64,000 nucleotides of DNA from Tachypleus tridentatus (taxonomy: Eukaryota > Arthropoda > Merostomata > Xiphosura > Limulidae), in assembly GCF_004210375.1 (NCBI RefSeq), contig NC_134831.1, positions 4,836,001 to 4,900,000 of the forward strand. Direction: 5' to 3'. The notes beneath the pieces were generated by a model that made no database searches, was not told the DNA's origin, and saw only the letters and a program-made list of their open reading frames with translations. Position numbers and translations under genes: made by a program. Positions 35,486-48,518 of the stretch are shown here, piece by piece. The first letter of the stretch is position 1. Every line of letters starts with the position of its first letter.

Positions 35486-36114
35486 TTCCTAGGCCTGTGT
35501 TATATTTAAAGGAGAAAACAGCCTTTTTGTTTAATGTATCATCAGTTTTTTTAATTTTTTATTAATACTTGAAAGCATTAAATTAGGAATAATTTGTTTA
35601 TAAATATTTAATATCCACAGTAATTTGATTATGAGAATAAACATATCGGGTATGAAACATAGTTTCAACATTTATTCCATAGCTTTAATTATTCAGAATG
35701 AATAACTCTAAGCTATATTTTCAGAAAAAATAATGAGCATTCGTTTAATGAGCAAGATAAATGTGGTAACAAAATTACTTTGTAAGACAACATTATTTTC
35801 TCACATAATCGCACGGATTTAAAGACTGTGCAGTAACGAGATAGCTTCTAAGCCATCTTATTCTCCAATGACTTACACACTCTGCACGAGTCATGAATAT
35901 TAACGAAGGACTGATTAAGATGAAAATATGTTGTACTTTATTATTATAATGGCACTGTATGAAAACAAGCACATATGTATGTTAAAACGCCATCAAATTA
36001 TGAAAGACTAAGTTAGTAGAACAGAATGCGATCTTGTATGTTTAAAACGTATTTTCAAGGACTGGAATAAATAAATAAAATACAATAGAACCAGATACAG
36101 TAAATAGAATATTA
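35486..36114. other. Intergenic, nothing recognised
   Basis: No gene or named repeat. Confidence 0.45.
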
Positions 36115-36376
36115 TTTTTTTTTGTATATCGCGCAAAGATACTACAGGGCTATCTGCGCTAGCCGTCCCTTATTTAGCACTGTAAGATTAGAGGGAAGGC
36201 AGCTAGTCATCACCACCCGTTGCCAACTCTTTGGCTATTTTTTTACCAGCGAATAATGAGAATGACCGTCATATTATAACGCCCTCATGGCTGAAAGGGC
36301 GTACATGTTTAGTGTGATGGGGATTCGAATGGGGATTAAGGAGTCTAGTACCTTAATCACCTGGCTATGTCAAGCC
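36115..36376 (-). mobile_element. SINE F1, diverged
   Basis: Tail GTATATCGCGCAAAGATACT, body TAACGCCCTCATGGCTGAAA, head CCTGGCTATGTCAAGCC. Confidence 0.88.
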
Positions 36377-36599
36377 AATTGAAAAAGTCTCCAGGGAATA
36401 GGCTATAATGTGTGATATAAAATGTACCCTAGGTTTCAGAGGTGACTGACTACACGTGACCACATTGCAGTGGAGATACATCGTCTATCAGTTTTAACCT
36501 CCGTTTGCTAGAAATTCATATATAATGATAATCATAATCAAAATTAAATAATAATATTATCAAAAGAATTAGAAATTAGGAGAGCGAGATCTGGGTGTT

Positions 36600-36950
36600 C
36601 AATCTCATAACGTCCCACATCCATATTACTCATCACAAGTTATCTGCAATTGTCGAGTCGTTAAAAGATATCTTAGAAATACGAGAACTGATGTTATTGA
36701 ATAGCCAAGTCAATCGCCTGATATCAGTCCGATTGAAAATTTATAGGCTGAGTTAAACCGATTAATAAAAGATCACAAGCCAAACAGGAGATGAACCTTT
36801 TGAGGCATTCAAAGAAGGATGTCAGTTAATCACTCAGGAATATCTGCACAAACTCCCTGAAACCACGTTGATGTGAAGTAGTTCTGAAATCCTGAAGAAA
36901 TCTGACTAAATATTAACTTGTGAAACTGGTTTATGTTATTTTGAGTTTCA
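36600..36950 (+). pseudogene. Tc1-like transposase relic
   Basis: Around 36705-36900 the plus strand reads, with stops and one frameshift, PSQSPDISPIENL then AELNRLIKDHKPNR and LFEAFKEGCQLITQEYLHKL. This is the C-terminal catalytic end of a Tc1-type transposase (consensus WPSQSPDLNPIENLW). The E of IEN is present, but TAG replaces the W codon, TGA follows, and the frame shifts. Weaker similarity may reach back to about 36600. No terminal repeats seen. It is a different family from the Tc1-like element at the left edge. Confidence 0.8.
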
Positions 36951-37737
36951 TTTTTACGTTAAATTATTGCAGAGAAACTTGTGTGATCACATTGTAGGCT
37001 AATAGAATAAGAAAATCTAAAAATATATACAGACGGTGCACAACACTTGATAACATGCAACTAGAGTCAGTAAAAGTTCAGATATTTACGAAAGCCGGTG
37101 TTAAAATTGGGATTTGAGATCAAACAGGTTAACTCGTTTTTCCACTTACTTTATGATATACTAGTAAGTTAGCCATACAGCTGATTCGGTATTAAATATA
37201 AAACTTCATGTATACTGAATAAATAGCCAAATTTCGTCTTTGTCTTAGTGACTGAGGATGTTCACACTTTGTTCAGGATCATAAAAACAAAATTTGTGTG
37301 AAGTAGTGCATTATATTCTATTATTCAAAAGTATCGGTCATTTACCAGGAAAGATTGTGGTCAGCTAACGCGAGAAACCGACTTGTAAAGAGAAATAATA
37401 TCAGATCGTATTCTTCTTAAGCGATTCCTTCAACAGTTGTTAGAATCTGACTGTGTTTAACCCTAACATGAGAATGAAAATTTTAATGATAAATATCAAC
37501 TACTAACCAGGAAAGCAGCGCTTCTCCTAGGTTTTAAAGTGCAAACTGTTGAATGTTGAATCGGTAAGGTAAAATGTGTATTACTTCAACAACGCAACCT
37601 GCCAGAGCTGGTGTAATGATGTTTGTAATGGTGTATTAGCAGATGGACATCCTTTAATTTCACAGCACTCCCGAACTTAAGTCTCGATCATGTCCATTTC
37701 ACAATATTGTATCTGCAACATGATTAGCAGAGACACA
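36951..37737. other. Intergenic, possibly decayed transposon DNA
   Basis: It follows the Tc1 relic. No open frame survives, and I could not identify its origin. Confidence 0.4.
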
Positions 37738-37935
37738 TGACGTATTACTGTATTTCCACGGCTAACAATGCCCATCCCTCAATACTGTATTTCCATGACT
37801 GACAATGTCCATCCAACAATACTGTATTTCCATGTCTGACAATGCCCATCTCACAATACTGTATTTCCATGTCTGACAATGCCCATCTCACAATACTGTA
37901 TTTCCACGGCTAACAATGCCCATCTCACAGTAATG
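37738..37935. repeat. 37-bp tandem repeat, about 5 copies
   Basis: Unit TACTGTATTTCCATGTCTGA plus CAATGCCCATCTCACAA; TACTGTATTT recurs every 37 bases from 37746. It has the same length as the array at 5.5 kb but is unrelated in sequence. Confidence 0.9.
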
Positions 37936-39840
37936 TATATCCAGAACATCTAACGAGAACTTTTTCCATAATAATAACGAAATCTGTCCAGCGACAATAT
38001 CGTTCTTTCCATGGACGATGCTTCAGTCACATTAAATATTTTTAGGATGAATCTGAATGTTGCATTAGTAAATTCTGCTAACACGAGTGAACCAATTGAA
38101 AATCGTACTTAGTGATCAAGCAAGGCACTTTTTGGCCATTTAAACGAAACGAGGTAAGGTGAAACATTTAATACCTTACGTTCTGTACGAGATATGACAT
38201 ATTATATTTAGATTACAAAAGCGTCTTTAGCGCCATCTCTTAGCCATATATTGCTTCATTTTATTATCGTGGTCCAGAAACGGCATAGTGTTTAGCATTA
38301 CTAGACAATGTTTTGTTTGATTGTATGTTTTGAATTTCGAGCAAAGCTACACGAGGGCTATGTGTGCCAGACGTCCCTAATCAGAGGGAAAGAAGCATAT
38401 AGTAAATGTTGTCTCTCGCTGTGTCTTAAGCTGCTCTGTTGGAAAGGGCGTGAACTGACTCTCATAATGCATCCAATAATTCGGATGTAAATTTTCTACA
38501 ATAACGGGATCTAAGCATTGAATCTTGAATTCTACAGTTTGGTAATTCAATTTTTAACCACGTTCAGCCTCACAATTTTTTGAAGGGAGAGATCTGTCAA
38601 AGTTTGTTTTAAAACGTTGTTCAATAACTTGTTTGTTTGTTTTAGCATACGGAAGATCGAAGACGAAATAGGCGATACTTTTGAAATGTTGTCATTTCTA
38701 CGGTTCTTGCTTAGGCCTACAAATCTTTTGGTACAAGAACCATTGTGAACGAGGCAGTTGCTACTAATTTTACCTTTCTTTGTTCAGCACATAATAGTTT
38801 AAATTATACTTCGCTAGTATGCCGATAGATGGCAGCAAACGTTAATAAGAGGTGATCACAAATTTCTAATTTTGTTGAAATGATGTAACTCACTGTATAA
38901 AAGCAACGAATTTAATTCCAATTTTACATTAAATGGGAAGCCATTGAAGATGGAATGGCTCCTTCCATATAGCACAAGTACACAGGAGTATTGAACCGAC
39001 GTTAAGGGGACATTTTCAGAATCCACCATTTCAAACTTTATCCCGAGTTAATGTATATGCAATTGATGACTACAGAGCAATCTCAGAGCAGTTAATAGTG
39101 AGGATGTAATACGGATCCTTTGAAGTCCGGTACAATTTTGAAATTCTATTGACAAAACAATTCCAGAAACTTCAAAGTTGATATTGAACAACAAAATCAA
39201 TACAATTGTAATCAAAGCTTAATATCACTGTTCACAATAAAATGGACAATACGAAATGTTAAATTGTGACAATATAGGTAAAAGGACAAAAAAATGCAAA
39301 AAATAACAGATATTGAAACAGATGTACAATATGATTTACTAAACACATGACAGGAAGTGGTGAGAACCGACTACTTAGTTACAAACCGATAATGAATCAA
39401 AATATTAGAGTAATCCGCTCGTTAGCGATTATAATAATTGGTGAAACATCTGGACAGATATAGTGGTAATATTATTCTGTACCCAACAACTGGTATTCCG
39501 TTTCTAGTCAGAGTAACAACTTGAATTTCATATCATACAGTATTTCATGAAAGATCGTGGGAATCTGTTCATAGACAAATCCATTTCTTATGAACCTGAT
39601 GACACATTTAAAGACAACTAGGACATAATGAAGTGTAAACATATGGTGACTGTGAATTGGCGTGGGGACATAATAGAGTATAGTTCTGGCTGAGATCACA
39701 CGGATATGAAAGAGTCGAGGCACAAATTCACATATCCGATCCAAAAGTGGGCAAACGTTAAATATATGGAAAACAAACTTCCCCTGAGCATGATACAAGC
39801 GACATGACTCAATTGCACTGGTAAGATGTTGTGTGTATGT
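37936..39840. other. Intergenic; one SINE fragment, otherwise unexplained
   Basis: A truncated minus-strand F1 fragment lies at about 38312-38400 (TTTTGAATTTCGAGCAAAGC, ACACGAGGGCTATGTGTGCC). An open frame of 96 codons on the minus strand (39798-39508) has no recognisable motif. No gene called. Confidence 0.45.
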
Positions 39841-39955
39841 TTTTTTTTCTTATAGCAAAGCCATACTGGGCTGTCTGCTGAGACCATTAAGGAGATTAAG
39901 ACCCTTAATTATAACATTGTAAATCTGTAAACTTACTGTTGTACCAGCGGGAGAC
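39841..39955 (-). mobile_element. SINE F2
   Basis: TTCTTATAGCAAAGCCATAC, GGGCTGTCTGCTGAGACCA, ATTATAACATTGTAAATCTG and GTTGTACCAGCGGGAG. Confidence 0.83.
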
Positions 39956-40440
39956 AAGGTGTTGTGAACGATGCACAAGCCGAAGACTCGTAAATACTGA
40001 TCAACATAACGTAACGTTATCTGGTTCCAAACTGCATCTCATGGAATATCAGAGTGGTGTTATATTATATAGGAATGGTGTGGGACCAGTTAACAGTAAA
40101 AAGAATTGAAAGTTTCTTAATAGAACAAAAGCATTAGCACAACCTCGACAGTAAGGAACTGCTGTAACAGCTTCAGAGTATCAACTGATAGGTTTAAAAC
40201 ACATTTATGAAATAAGTGCAGGTGATAAATTCCCTGAGGTCCGGGTCCACCGAGGACAAACTATACATGGTCAAAGCAAACAATAATGATAGGTGCTATA
40301 ACAGAATACATAGCATTCCACGTCAACCCTTTAATGTTAAAGTACATCATTGTATTTTTATTTAGTTTACTAACTGTGCACTGGAAAATACTAGTAACAT
40401 ACAGTTGTTTGTGGTTTACTAGGTATATACTGTTACAAAA
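39956..40440. other. Intergenic, nothing recognised
   Basis: No gene or repeat recognised. Confidence 0.45.
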
Positions 40441-40451
40441 CCAAGCACTTT

Positions 40452-40730
40452 GGCCCAGCATGGCCTAACGCGTAAGGCGTGCGACTCGTAATCCGAGGCT
40501 CGCGGGTTCGCGCCCGCGTCGCGCTAAACATGCTCGCCCTCCCAGCCGTGGGGGGCGTTATAATGTGACGGTCAATCCCACTATTCGTTGGTAAAAGAGT
40601 AGCCCAAGAGTTGGCGGTGGGTGGTAATGACTAGCTGCCTTCCCTCTAGTCTTACGCTGCTAAATTAGAGACGGCTAGCACAGATAGCCCTCGAGTAGCT
40701 TTGTGCGAAATTCCAAAACAAACAAACAAA
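40452..40730 (+). mobile_element. SINE F1, CpG-rich subfamily, well preserved
   Basis: GGCCCAGCATGGCCTAACGC, GGGTTCGCGCCCGCGTCGCG, tail TTTGTGCGAAATTCCAAAAC. Target duplication CCAAGCACTTT at 40441-40451 and 40731-40741. Confidence 0.94.
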
Positions 40731-40741
40731 CCAAGCACTTT

Positions 40742-41565
40742 ACAAATGTTCTAAATGTCTAGTTATCAAGTACAGAAATTATTGGTTCTTCTACAAGTGT
40801 CCTACATTTCTTTTTTACTAGTATCATGTTTGTTGTTTTGTTTAGTTAATGTCAAATCACTATACTGTTCGTTTAGCTAAGTGCTTCTAGTTACCAGTTT
40901 AGCACAGTAAAGTTCTTATAGTTCATTATTTCCAGTGTTATTACAGTTAATCTGGTTTATTGAGTGTCCATTTTGATGTCTATAATCATACTGTCCATGT
41001 GGTTAAATTATGTACAGTTACTAAATATATAACTGTACCATCCATCTGGCTAAATTATATACAGTTACTTTGTCTGTTACGCTATTCTTCTTCTGTTTTC
41101 TTCTTTACAGAACTTGCAGACTGTTTGTTCATCAAGCATTTATTACATAAATGCTAAGTTCAGTGCTTTTATTGGTAATCTAGTTTTAAGTGTATTGTTA
41201 CCAACTATATTTCAACACTTTTTTAGTAATTCTGTTTTTCATTTACTCAGTTTGTATACTCTATTGTTCTTTTAGTTTACCATTTGTCTAATTGTCATTT
41301 CATGTTTAGCTTTGACTAGTACGTTAGATGTTTGCGCATACTGTTGTTTGTTGTTGTTTGAAAATTGAAATTAGCTTATTTTTAAGTACAAAACACCTAA
41401 TAAAACTCTAAAGTAACAAAACAATATCTTATCATTTGGTACTGAAAACAATGTTTCTGTAGTTTAAGAAACACATAAAAGTAGTCGATATTGTTGTGGA
41501 AAGATTGTAAAGAAAAGTGAAAATTTTGGGTCGTATGATCAAAATCAGTCACCAAAAATATTTAT
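40742..41565. other. Intergenic, nothing recognised
   Basis: AT-rich with diverged copies of TGTACAGTTACTAAATATAT-like words, but no clean tandem array and no exon. Confidence 0.45.
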
Positions 41566-41715
41566 CCTTTCAACTTTGGGGTCCTTCTAACGTGATGTTG
41601 AATTCTACAGGAGTTAGTGATGAGTTGAGTAGCTTTTCTGGTAGATCATGTCAAAATTGTATACGGTTAGCTCTCCTTGAATAGCTTTGTGCGAGATCCG
41701 AGAAAACAAACAAAC
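41566..41715 (+). mobile_element. SINE F1, decayed and shortened
   Basis: CTTTCAACTTTGGGGTCC, then GAGTAGCTTTTCTGGTAGAT and the tail GAATAGCTTTGTGCGAGATC with AAACAAACAAAC. Confidence 0.65.
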
Positions 41716-43666
41716 TATAAAATTAGATAGAAAAGTTTAGTGTTTTACAATTGTTACAGTTCGAAGCTAAGGAAGAAGGATTAATTTAGATTTATTTCGA
41801 TTTTTTTTGCAATTACGAGGTCGATAGAATTGACTAATATTGTATAGATTTATTGATAAACAATAACAGAAAATATAAAGTTTTAGAGAAAAAATATTTG
41901 AAATGTATTTAGGAGGTTTTAGAGATTATACAATTTAAACTTAAGACTTTAACTTGAAGTAAGTTACTTTAAATCATTTTGCACGCAGAGTAGTAAAAAC
42001 ATTCAATGTATTCACGGATATATCGTTAATTTAGTTTAATAAAATACTTCACTATCAAATCTGATTTTTTGTATGTAAAATACTTAAAATGTTTACTGAA
42101 TGTTTGCCAAATTTTGTGAATATATAGATATTATATTAAAGTTCTAGTCTCAAACTGTAATGAGTACAAAGTGGTTACGTTGTCGGCCAATTTGACCGAG
42201 CCAGTGTAGAGAGAGAGATAATATTTTCGAGCTTTAATTTGACACACCTGAATCCTCATATAACACTATTTAAGGCCTCATTAAAAGATTCGAGCTATCG
42301 TCTGACAACCCCTATAACTGTCACAAATCTCTTGAACTTTTACTTAGCAGATTTAATTTCCCTTTATTCATTCTAAGCTGCTTGTTTATGTGACATCTTT
42401 ATATAGTTTACCTCTTAATATGAATATCCAAGAGTGTTAGAGGAGGGATTCGAGTAGTGCATAGAGTTAATTATATCGTCGTAGCGTAAGTTACATACAG
42501 AAGCTCACTAGCTGACATTTACACAGTCAAAAGCTTTAAACTTGTTGGAAAATAGTCCACTCCAAGGAAGACCCAAAAGTATCTGGATTAAGGCATTTTC
42601 TTTTTACTTTAGTGGAATGTGCCAAGTAGATTTTATTGTGTAACTCAACAAACGCGCATGAATTTTTATCAAATAATAAAGAAAATATTTTGTACGATAA
42701 AAGGATTTATGTATTTTCAGTGGTTTAAGCGTAACACGATCGGTAGGAGCATAAACTCTTTCCATATCATAAGATCTGAGTATTCTTAAAGTATCAATCA
42801 TTTGAGTTAGTTTATCTGAAAGTTTGGATTTGTGAGACTGAGTCGTGATAAATGTAAGGTAAAAATATAAAATGTTCAGTTGTATGTGATAAATTATAAG
42901 TTCTCAACAGATGGCAGCAGCAGCAACAAGATACTTGTGAAAGTAAAATGCAATAACAAAACGTAAAGAAATGACATCCTAAACTTTTTATTTCAGTTAT
43001 TTAATTTTAACAATTTGAAAGCAACATTATATCTCTCTGTGACCTTCAAAGATATGATTTTTAATATTTTGCCAAAAATGAGGTAAAATTCGTAATATAA
43101 TAGGTATGAAAAAATTCATTTAAATTGGGATTCCTAAATATTTATCAATACATCTTGATTTTGTTAAATTAATATAAATCACAATAAAATATCACATACG
43201 AAGATAAAGACACAAGTAAATATCAATGAAGCAAATTTTTAAAAATATGACAAAATTTGGAAGTCTCAAGTTTTAAGAATAAATGGAACTGGAGTTGATT
43301 GTGGAAGTAGTACGTCAGTGAAATTTGCTGGCGTGCAATTTCATGTCCATCTCATTTTTTTAGTAATATCCGGAAATTCATTTCGTTTATAACTACCAAG
43401 AGCGGCATTGATTTCGGTATTACTCGTTAGATTAACAGTGAAAGGTTGAACTGCAAAAAGTTGAATCTTAGGAAATCTACAAAATTTGATTTAAACATAA
43501 GTCGAACGTTACAATAAATTGATTAAGTAGTAGCAATAGTGTCTTAAGTACGAGGTTGGAATGTATGATAGAAGCCTAAAGGAGACAAAGGTAAGAATAC
43601 CAGAAATATGTGTAAAATACATATGTTATTTTTTAAAGGATAGGCCACTAGATGTCACTAGAGTTG
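41716..43666. other. Downstream of gene 2; probable 3' UTR at its right end
   Basis: AT-rich. A minus-strand AATAAA (plus-strand TTTATT at about 42986-42991) could end the transcript of the four-membrane gene about 680 bases past its stop; this is a guess from position. No other gene seen. Confidence 0.35.
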
Positions 43667-43905
43667 CTATGTCAAAGTAACAACCTGATACCTCAGCACT
43701 CGAGCCAGAAGTAGCCAGAATATACTGGATATGATACACAACATTACACCACCCCACCCTAATGACGCAGACCATCCCATCGTAAATTCCCTGGTTCGTA
43801 AGTACGTTATGGGTAATCCTTTGTCCATAATTGTACTTGTGTAGACGCCCTCTGGTTTTACTCTCTTGAAATACATGAAAGCGAGAGTGAACAATCCGAA
43901 CAGAG
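43667..43905 (-). CDS. Four-transmembrane PMP22/claudin/CACNG-like protein, last exon
   Basis: Acceptor CTCTATTTCAG (minus strand) before 43905; phase 1 in; TAA/TGA-type stop ending at 43667. It encodes the end of membrane segment 3 (LFGLFTLAFMYFKR), a short outer loop (VKPEGVYTSTIMDKGLPITY), and segment 4 starting MGWSASLGWGGVMLCIISSI, then a short basic tail ending VVTLT. The (F)xxGWS..LGWG pattern opening the last membrane helix is typical of the PMP22/EMP/claudin/CACNG superfamily, whose members act in cell junctions or as channel subunits. I cannot assign the subfamily. Confidence 0.85.
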
Positions 43906-44031
43906 CTGAAATAGAGTATCCAAATAATTTTATTTTAAAAAAGAATAAGTTACTATCCCTTTCTAAGTTCTTATATAGTAGTTAAAATATGCTTCAAAAT
44001 AGAGACATCTAAATATCTTCATTATAAATAT

Positions 44032-45085
44032 TTTGTTTCAATTGTACAATTACATTCATATTGTAGGGTATTATTATCTTATAGCAATTGTACAGTTACA
44101 TTAACATTGTAGGTTATTATTACCTTATAACAATTGCACAGTTACATTCATATTATAGGGTATAATTATCTTATAACAACTGTACAGTTACTTTCAAATT
44201 GCAGGTTATTGTTATCTTATAACAATTGTACAATTACATTCATATTGTAGGGTATTATTATCTTATAATAATTCTACAGTTACCTTAACATTGTAGGGTA
44301 TTATTATCTTATAACAACTGCACAGTTACATTAACATTGTAGGTTATTATTACCTTATAACAATTGCACAGTTACATTCATATTATAGGGTATAATTATC
44401 TTATAACAATTCTACAGTTACATTAACATTGCAGGGTATTATTATCTTATAACAACTCTACAGTTACTTTCAAATTGTAGGTTATTATTATCTTATAACA
44501 ATTGTGCAGTTACATTCATATTGTAGGGTATTATTATCTTATAATAATTCTACAGTTGCCTTAACATTGTAGGGTATTATTATCTTATAACAACTGCACA
44601 GTTACATTAACATTGTAGGTTATTATTACCTTATAACAATTGCACAGTTACATTCATATTATAGGGTATAATTATCTTATAACAACTGTACAGTTACTTT
44701 CAAATTGCAGGTTATTGTTATCTTATAACAATTGTACAATTACATTTATATTGTAGGGTATTATTATCTTATAACAACTGTACAATTACATTAATATTGT
44801 ATGGTATTATTATCTTATAGCAATTGTACAGTTACATTAACATTGTAGGTTATTATTACCTTATAACAATTGCACAGTTACATTTATATTGTATGGTATT
44901 ATTATTTTATAACAATTGTACAGTTACATTTATATTGTATGGTATTATTATTTTATAACAATTGTACAGTTACATTTATATTGTATGGTATTATTATTTT
45001 ATAACAATTGTTCAGTTACATTTATATTGTATGGTATTATTATTTTATAACAATTGTTCAGTTACATTTATATTGTAAGTTATTT
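44032..45085. repeat. 46-bp AT-rich minisatellite, about 22 copies
   Basis: Unit TTATAACAATTGTACAGTTA, CATTAACATTGTAGGTTATT, ATTACC. Right-hand copies (from about 44880) are more uniform (CATTTATATTGTATGG), pointing to recent growth there. Confidence 0.95.
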
Positions 45086-46233
45086 GTTATTAAGTGGTAG
45101 ATTGTGTTACTAAACAATAAATAAATTTAATTGTGTCTTCTGGTTATAATTTGCAAATGGCTCAAATAAAAATGAACACCTCACGCTTCACCATCGTTAT
45201 ATAGTTAATTCCATAATATATTATAAAGAGCGTTCAAACACTCCCATTTCTATCGTTAACCAATCCGGTCTAATGAGTTCCGGTGTTATGCGAAAGGCAT
45301 CGTCGACACTGGAGAAAGCAGGTAAACTACCTTCACTCACGAGTGCTTAGAATACCTTACGTTTATACTGCAAAATGCAGTGATAGTAAAGTATGACACC
45401 ATTACAAAACGTGTGTGGATAAGGATTTATGTTTCTACTCACTTCAAAATACACTACGGTAGACTATTACACTAGAACTAAACATCTGAATTAAAATTGA
45501 CGTTTTTACTTACTATAAAATCTAGTAATGGTAGACAATTACACCACTAATAAATGTGTGTACATCAGGACTTATATTTCTATTCATTGTAAAATCCAGC
45601 AACGGTATAAAATTATAGAGATATTTGAAGCGAGATCTTTAGCATTACACGAGTCTACACATTACTAACATTATTTCGTGCCATATTTTTACATTGAATA
45701 AGAAACGATATTTTTACTTTCATGTTTTGATACTGACTTACTTAGCGATTAACAGATTATTATAAGCAACGAGTTTCATAGGTATCGAAGTCAATTTGTA
45801 GCGTCATTAGCATGCATATTTACTGTTGAACAATTGCAAGGGGAACAGGATTGTAAAAAGTATTCATGGATTTCAACAAACGTATTTTAAAAGACAAAAT
45901 CGTTCATTCATTTGTGTATTTATTACTTCACTAATGATGAAGGCATGAGGGTAACTCAGATCCAAAGAATCTCTGAAAATGTTGATAGGAACATTTTTTA
46001 AAAAAAAGTACCCCTTGAACCCAAGTAATCCTAATGTTCATACTTTAGAAACATATATACCTTACAGGTATGTTTCAACAATAGCATCGTATTGCAGAAT
46101 AACTATACACTGTTTGTAAGGTACTTAGAATAGTGTAGAATAAAATAAATCCAATAAACTTACTGTATGTCAATCCATTCAGTGGTTGTTATCCAATTTA
46201 TATTACCTCATTTATTAAGATGTATGTAATCAT

Positions 46234-46398
46234 GATAAATTACTGAGGAAGTAACTGTGATAAAATACTCAGGAAGTAATCGGGATAAATTATTCAGAAA
46301 ATAATTGTGATAAATTACTCGTGGAGTAATCGGGATAAATTACTCAGGAAGTAATCGCGATAAGTTACTCGAGAAGTAATCGTGATAAGTTACTCGCG
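46234..46398. repeat. 25-bp tandem repeat, about 6 copies
   Basis: Unit CGGGATAAATTACTCAGGAA plus GTAAT with scattered changes. Confidence 0.88.
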
Positions 46399-46650
46399 CA
46401 TTTCTTCTCACATTGAGATAATTTTCAGACACTTTGTTCTAACAGATATAGTCAAACTAAAGATAGTGATGAAAAGAAATATTGAAGACATTAAACAAAT
46501 AACTTAACCAACCAGCGAATAAAAGAATGTTACACAAGAGAATAACAGTTTGGAAGCTGAAAGATCTTACCCAAGAACGAGGTCTAACAAAGTATCTCGA
46601 ATCATAGTATGACATGAAAAAAGCAGAGTCATTACGTAAAGTACACCTAC

Positions 46651-46788
46651 CGGCCAGAAAAAACATTACGCCGGTGACCATCACGGCTGATATTTGTCTT
46701 TTAACGAGACCAAAAGATCCCACCACGGCACTGGCTCCTAACAAAATTAAACTGACCATGGCACAAGACATACCTAAATTACGCATAC
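46651..46788 (-). CDS. Four-transmembrane PMP22/claudin/CACNG-like protein, middle exon
   Basis: Acceptor TTCTTTCTACAG on the minus strand; donor GTAGGT. 138 bases, phase 1 at both ends. It encodes MRNLGMSCAMVSLILLGASA then VVGSFGLVKRQISAVMVTGV and MFFLA: membrane segment 2, a short basic inner loop (VKRQ) and the first half of segment 3. Spliced to the last exon it reads FFLA-ALFGLFTLAF, one continuous hydrophobic helix, which supports the join. In claudin/PMP22-type proteins segments 2 and 3 are linked by such a short cytoplasmic loop. Confidence 0.87.
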
Positions 46789-47106
46789 CTGTAGAAAGAA
46801 TAAAAGAGAAATCATTGCCGACCCGATATTAAATAAAACTATAGATACAGTAATCGTAGAATGGTTTATAAAAGAAAGATAGATTAAGAAATGATCGCAG
46901 TTGGAAAATAGTAAAATACTATATACGTAACAATCACCAAGTGTTCATACTTTTACGATTTTCGTATACTGTAACTAATTATGTGCCTTCTGCTGTAACT
47001 ACACATGTACCTTATAACACTGTCCGCAGAAACATTTATTTTGTTTGAATAATTGACATGTACAAGATGGTTAGAAAACAATAAGATTTTTTTTTTCACT
47101 CGTATT

Positions 47107-47226
47107 CTGTGTGTTTTCTTATCACAAAGCCACATCGGGCTATCTGCTGAACCCACCGAGAGGTATCGACCCCCTGATTGTAGCGTTGTAGATCCGTAGA
47201 CTTACTGCCGTACTAGCGGGGGAGCT
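47107..47226 (-). mobile_element. SINE F2, full length
   Basis: TTCTTATCACAAAGCCACAT, GGGCTATCTGCTGAACCCAC, GTAGATCCGTAGACTTACTG, TACTAGCGGGGG. Target duplication ACTCGTATT at 47098-47106 and 47227-47235. Confidence 0.9.
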
Positions 47227-47487
47227 ACTCGTATTGACTAATCTCAAGTTGTTTGCTAGTTGAATTATCTATAGTTTTTTATACCATATAGCTGCAGGTG
47301 TAGGTTTCAGTTTTCTTTCTGTTCCGTGGGATTGTAAAGAAATAAACTACACTACGTTTTTCTTGTTAAAATGACGTACTTTTAACTTCTTTTTGAAATT
47401 ATTGGTTGAATGTTTATTTGATGCTAAAATACTTTTAATTTCTTGATATATTGTTTTTTTCATGTGTGATATTATGTTATACATATT

Positions 47488-47640
47488 ACTTAGATTTACC
47501 ATGGTTGTACTGCCAAGCTAATATTGTACATTGTTATTTGCTACTTTGATTTACCATGGTTGTACTGCCAAGGTAATATTGTACATTGTTATTTGCTACT
47601 TTGATTTACCATGGTTGTTCTACCAAGCTAACATTATATA
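47488..47640. repeat. 55-bp tandem repeat, about 2.7 copies
   Basis: GATTTACCATGGTTGT recurs at 47493, 47548 and 47603; the unit also has CTGCCAAGCTAATATTGTAC. Confidence 0.9.
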
Positions 47641-47734
47641 TATTCCAGTGACATTTTTCACAATATTCTAGGTGAGGTTAAATCCAACAATATATTACGC
47701 AACTTATTTTATCTTTGTTGCACATGTATATGTT

Positions 47735-47785
47735 TTTTTCTTATAGCAACGCCACATCGGGCTATATGTTGAGTCCACCGAAATC
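47735..47785 (-). mobile_element. SINE F2, truncated
   Basis: Only the tail side survives: TTCTTATAGCAACGCCACAT, GGGCTATATGTTGAGTCCAC. Confidence 0.75.
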
Positions 47786-48241
47786 TTTTTTGCTTTTCCA
47801 ATTGTTGTTTTCATTCATTCACGTTGCATGTTTATTGATCTGTTTCTTTCTGATTAACTCGAGCAATCAAGATGCTAAACAATAAATAAACACAAACAAA
47901 AATATTATAGTGTTACCACAAAAACATTTTACAATTTAAGATGTATGAATTTATCAGAACTAGAATTTGTGTTTGGAAAGTACTTTTGAAAACACAACTA
48001 CCAATATTAATTAATTAATCAAACCACTGTTCTAATCAATTAATAGAGTTGCTGTTAAGTTAGCTTTATTAATACAACTTTTAATGTATAGTTGTTTTCC
48101 GAAGTTGTCTAATTGGAAATCTCTTCCTTGTCACAAATAAATTAATTCGACTTCATTACCCAATTTCCATGTTACGTAAAGCAAGACAGATTTTAAATGT
48201 CTCCCAAATATGAGAAGATAGACTTTTAATGCCACATAAAA

Positions 48242-48518
48242 TTCGGCCCGGCATGGCCTAGCGCGTAACGCGTGCGACTCGTAATCCGAGGGTCGCGGGT
48301 TCGCGCCCGCGTCGCGCTAAACATGCTCGCCCTGCCAGCCGTGGGGGCGTTATAATGTGACGGTCAATCCTACTATTCGTTGGTAAAAGAGTAGCCCAAG
48401 AGTTGGCGGTGGGTGGTGATGACTAGCTGCCTTCCCTCTAGTCTTACACTGCTAAATTAGGGACGGCTAGCACAGATAGCCCTCGAGTAGCTTTGTGCGA
48501 AATTCCAAAACAAAACAA
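48242..48518 (+). mobile_element. SINE F1, CpG-rich subfamily, well preserved
   Basis: GGCCCGGCATGGCCTAGCGC, GGGTTCGCGCCCGCGTCGCG, tail TTTGTGCGAAATTCCAAAAC. Target duplication GCCACATAAAA at 48231-48241 and 48519-48529. It lies inside gene 2, antisense to it, about 25 bases from a splice donor. Confidence 0.95.

Larger units (their letters stand above)
43906..46650 (-). other. Gene 2 intron between last two exons
   Basis: Donor GTAGGT (46650-46645 on the minus strand), acceptor TTTCAG. It contains the 46-bp and 25-bp tandem arrays; 45090-46233 shows nothing else recognisable. Confidence 0.8.

Noticed and set aside
39508..39798. A 96-codon minus-strand gene
   Set aside because: No motif, no supporting splice structure and a composition like its surroundings.
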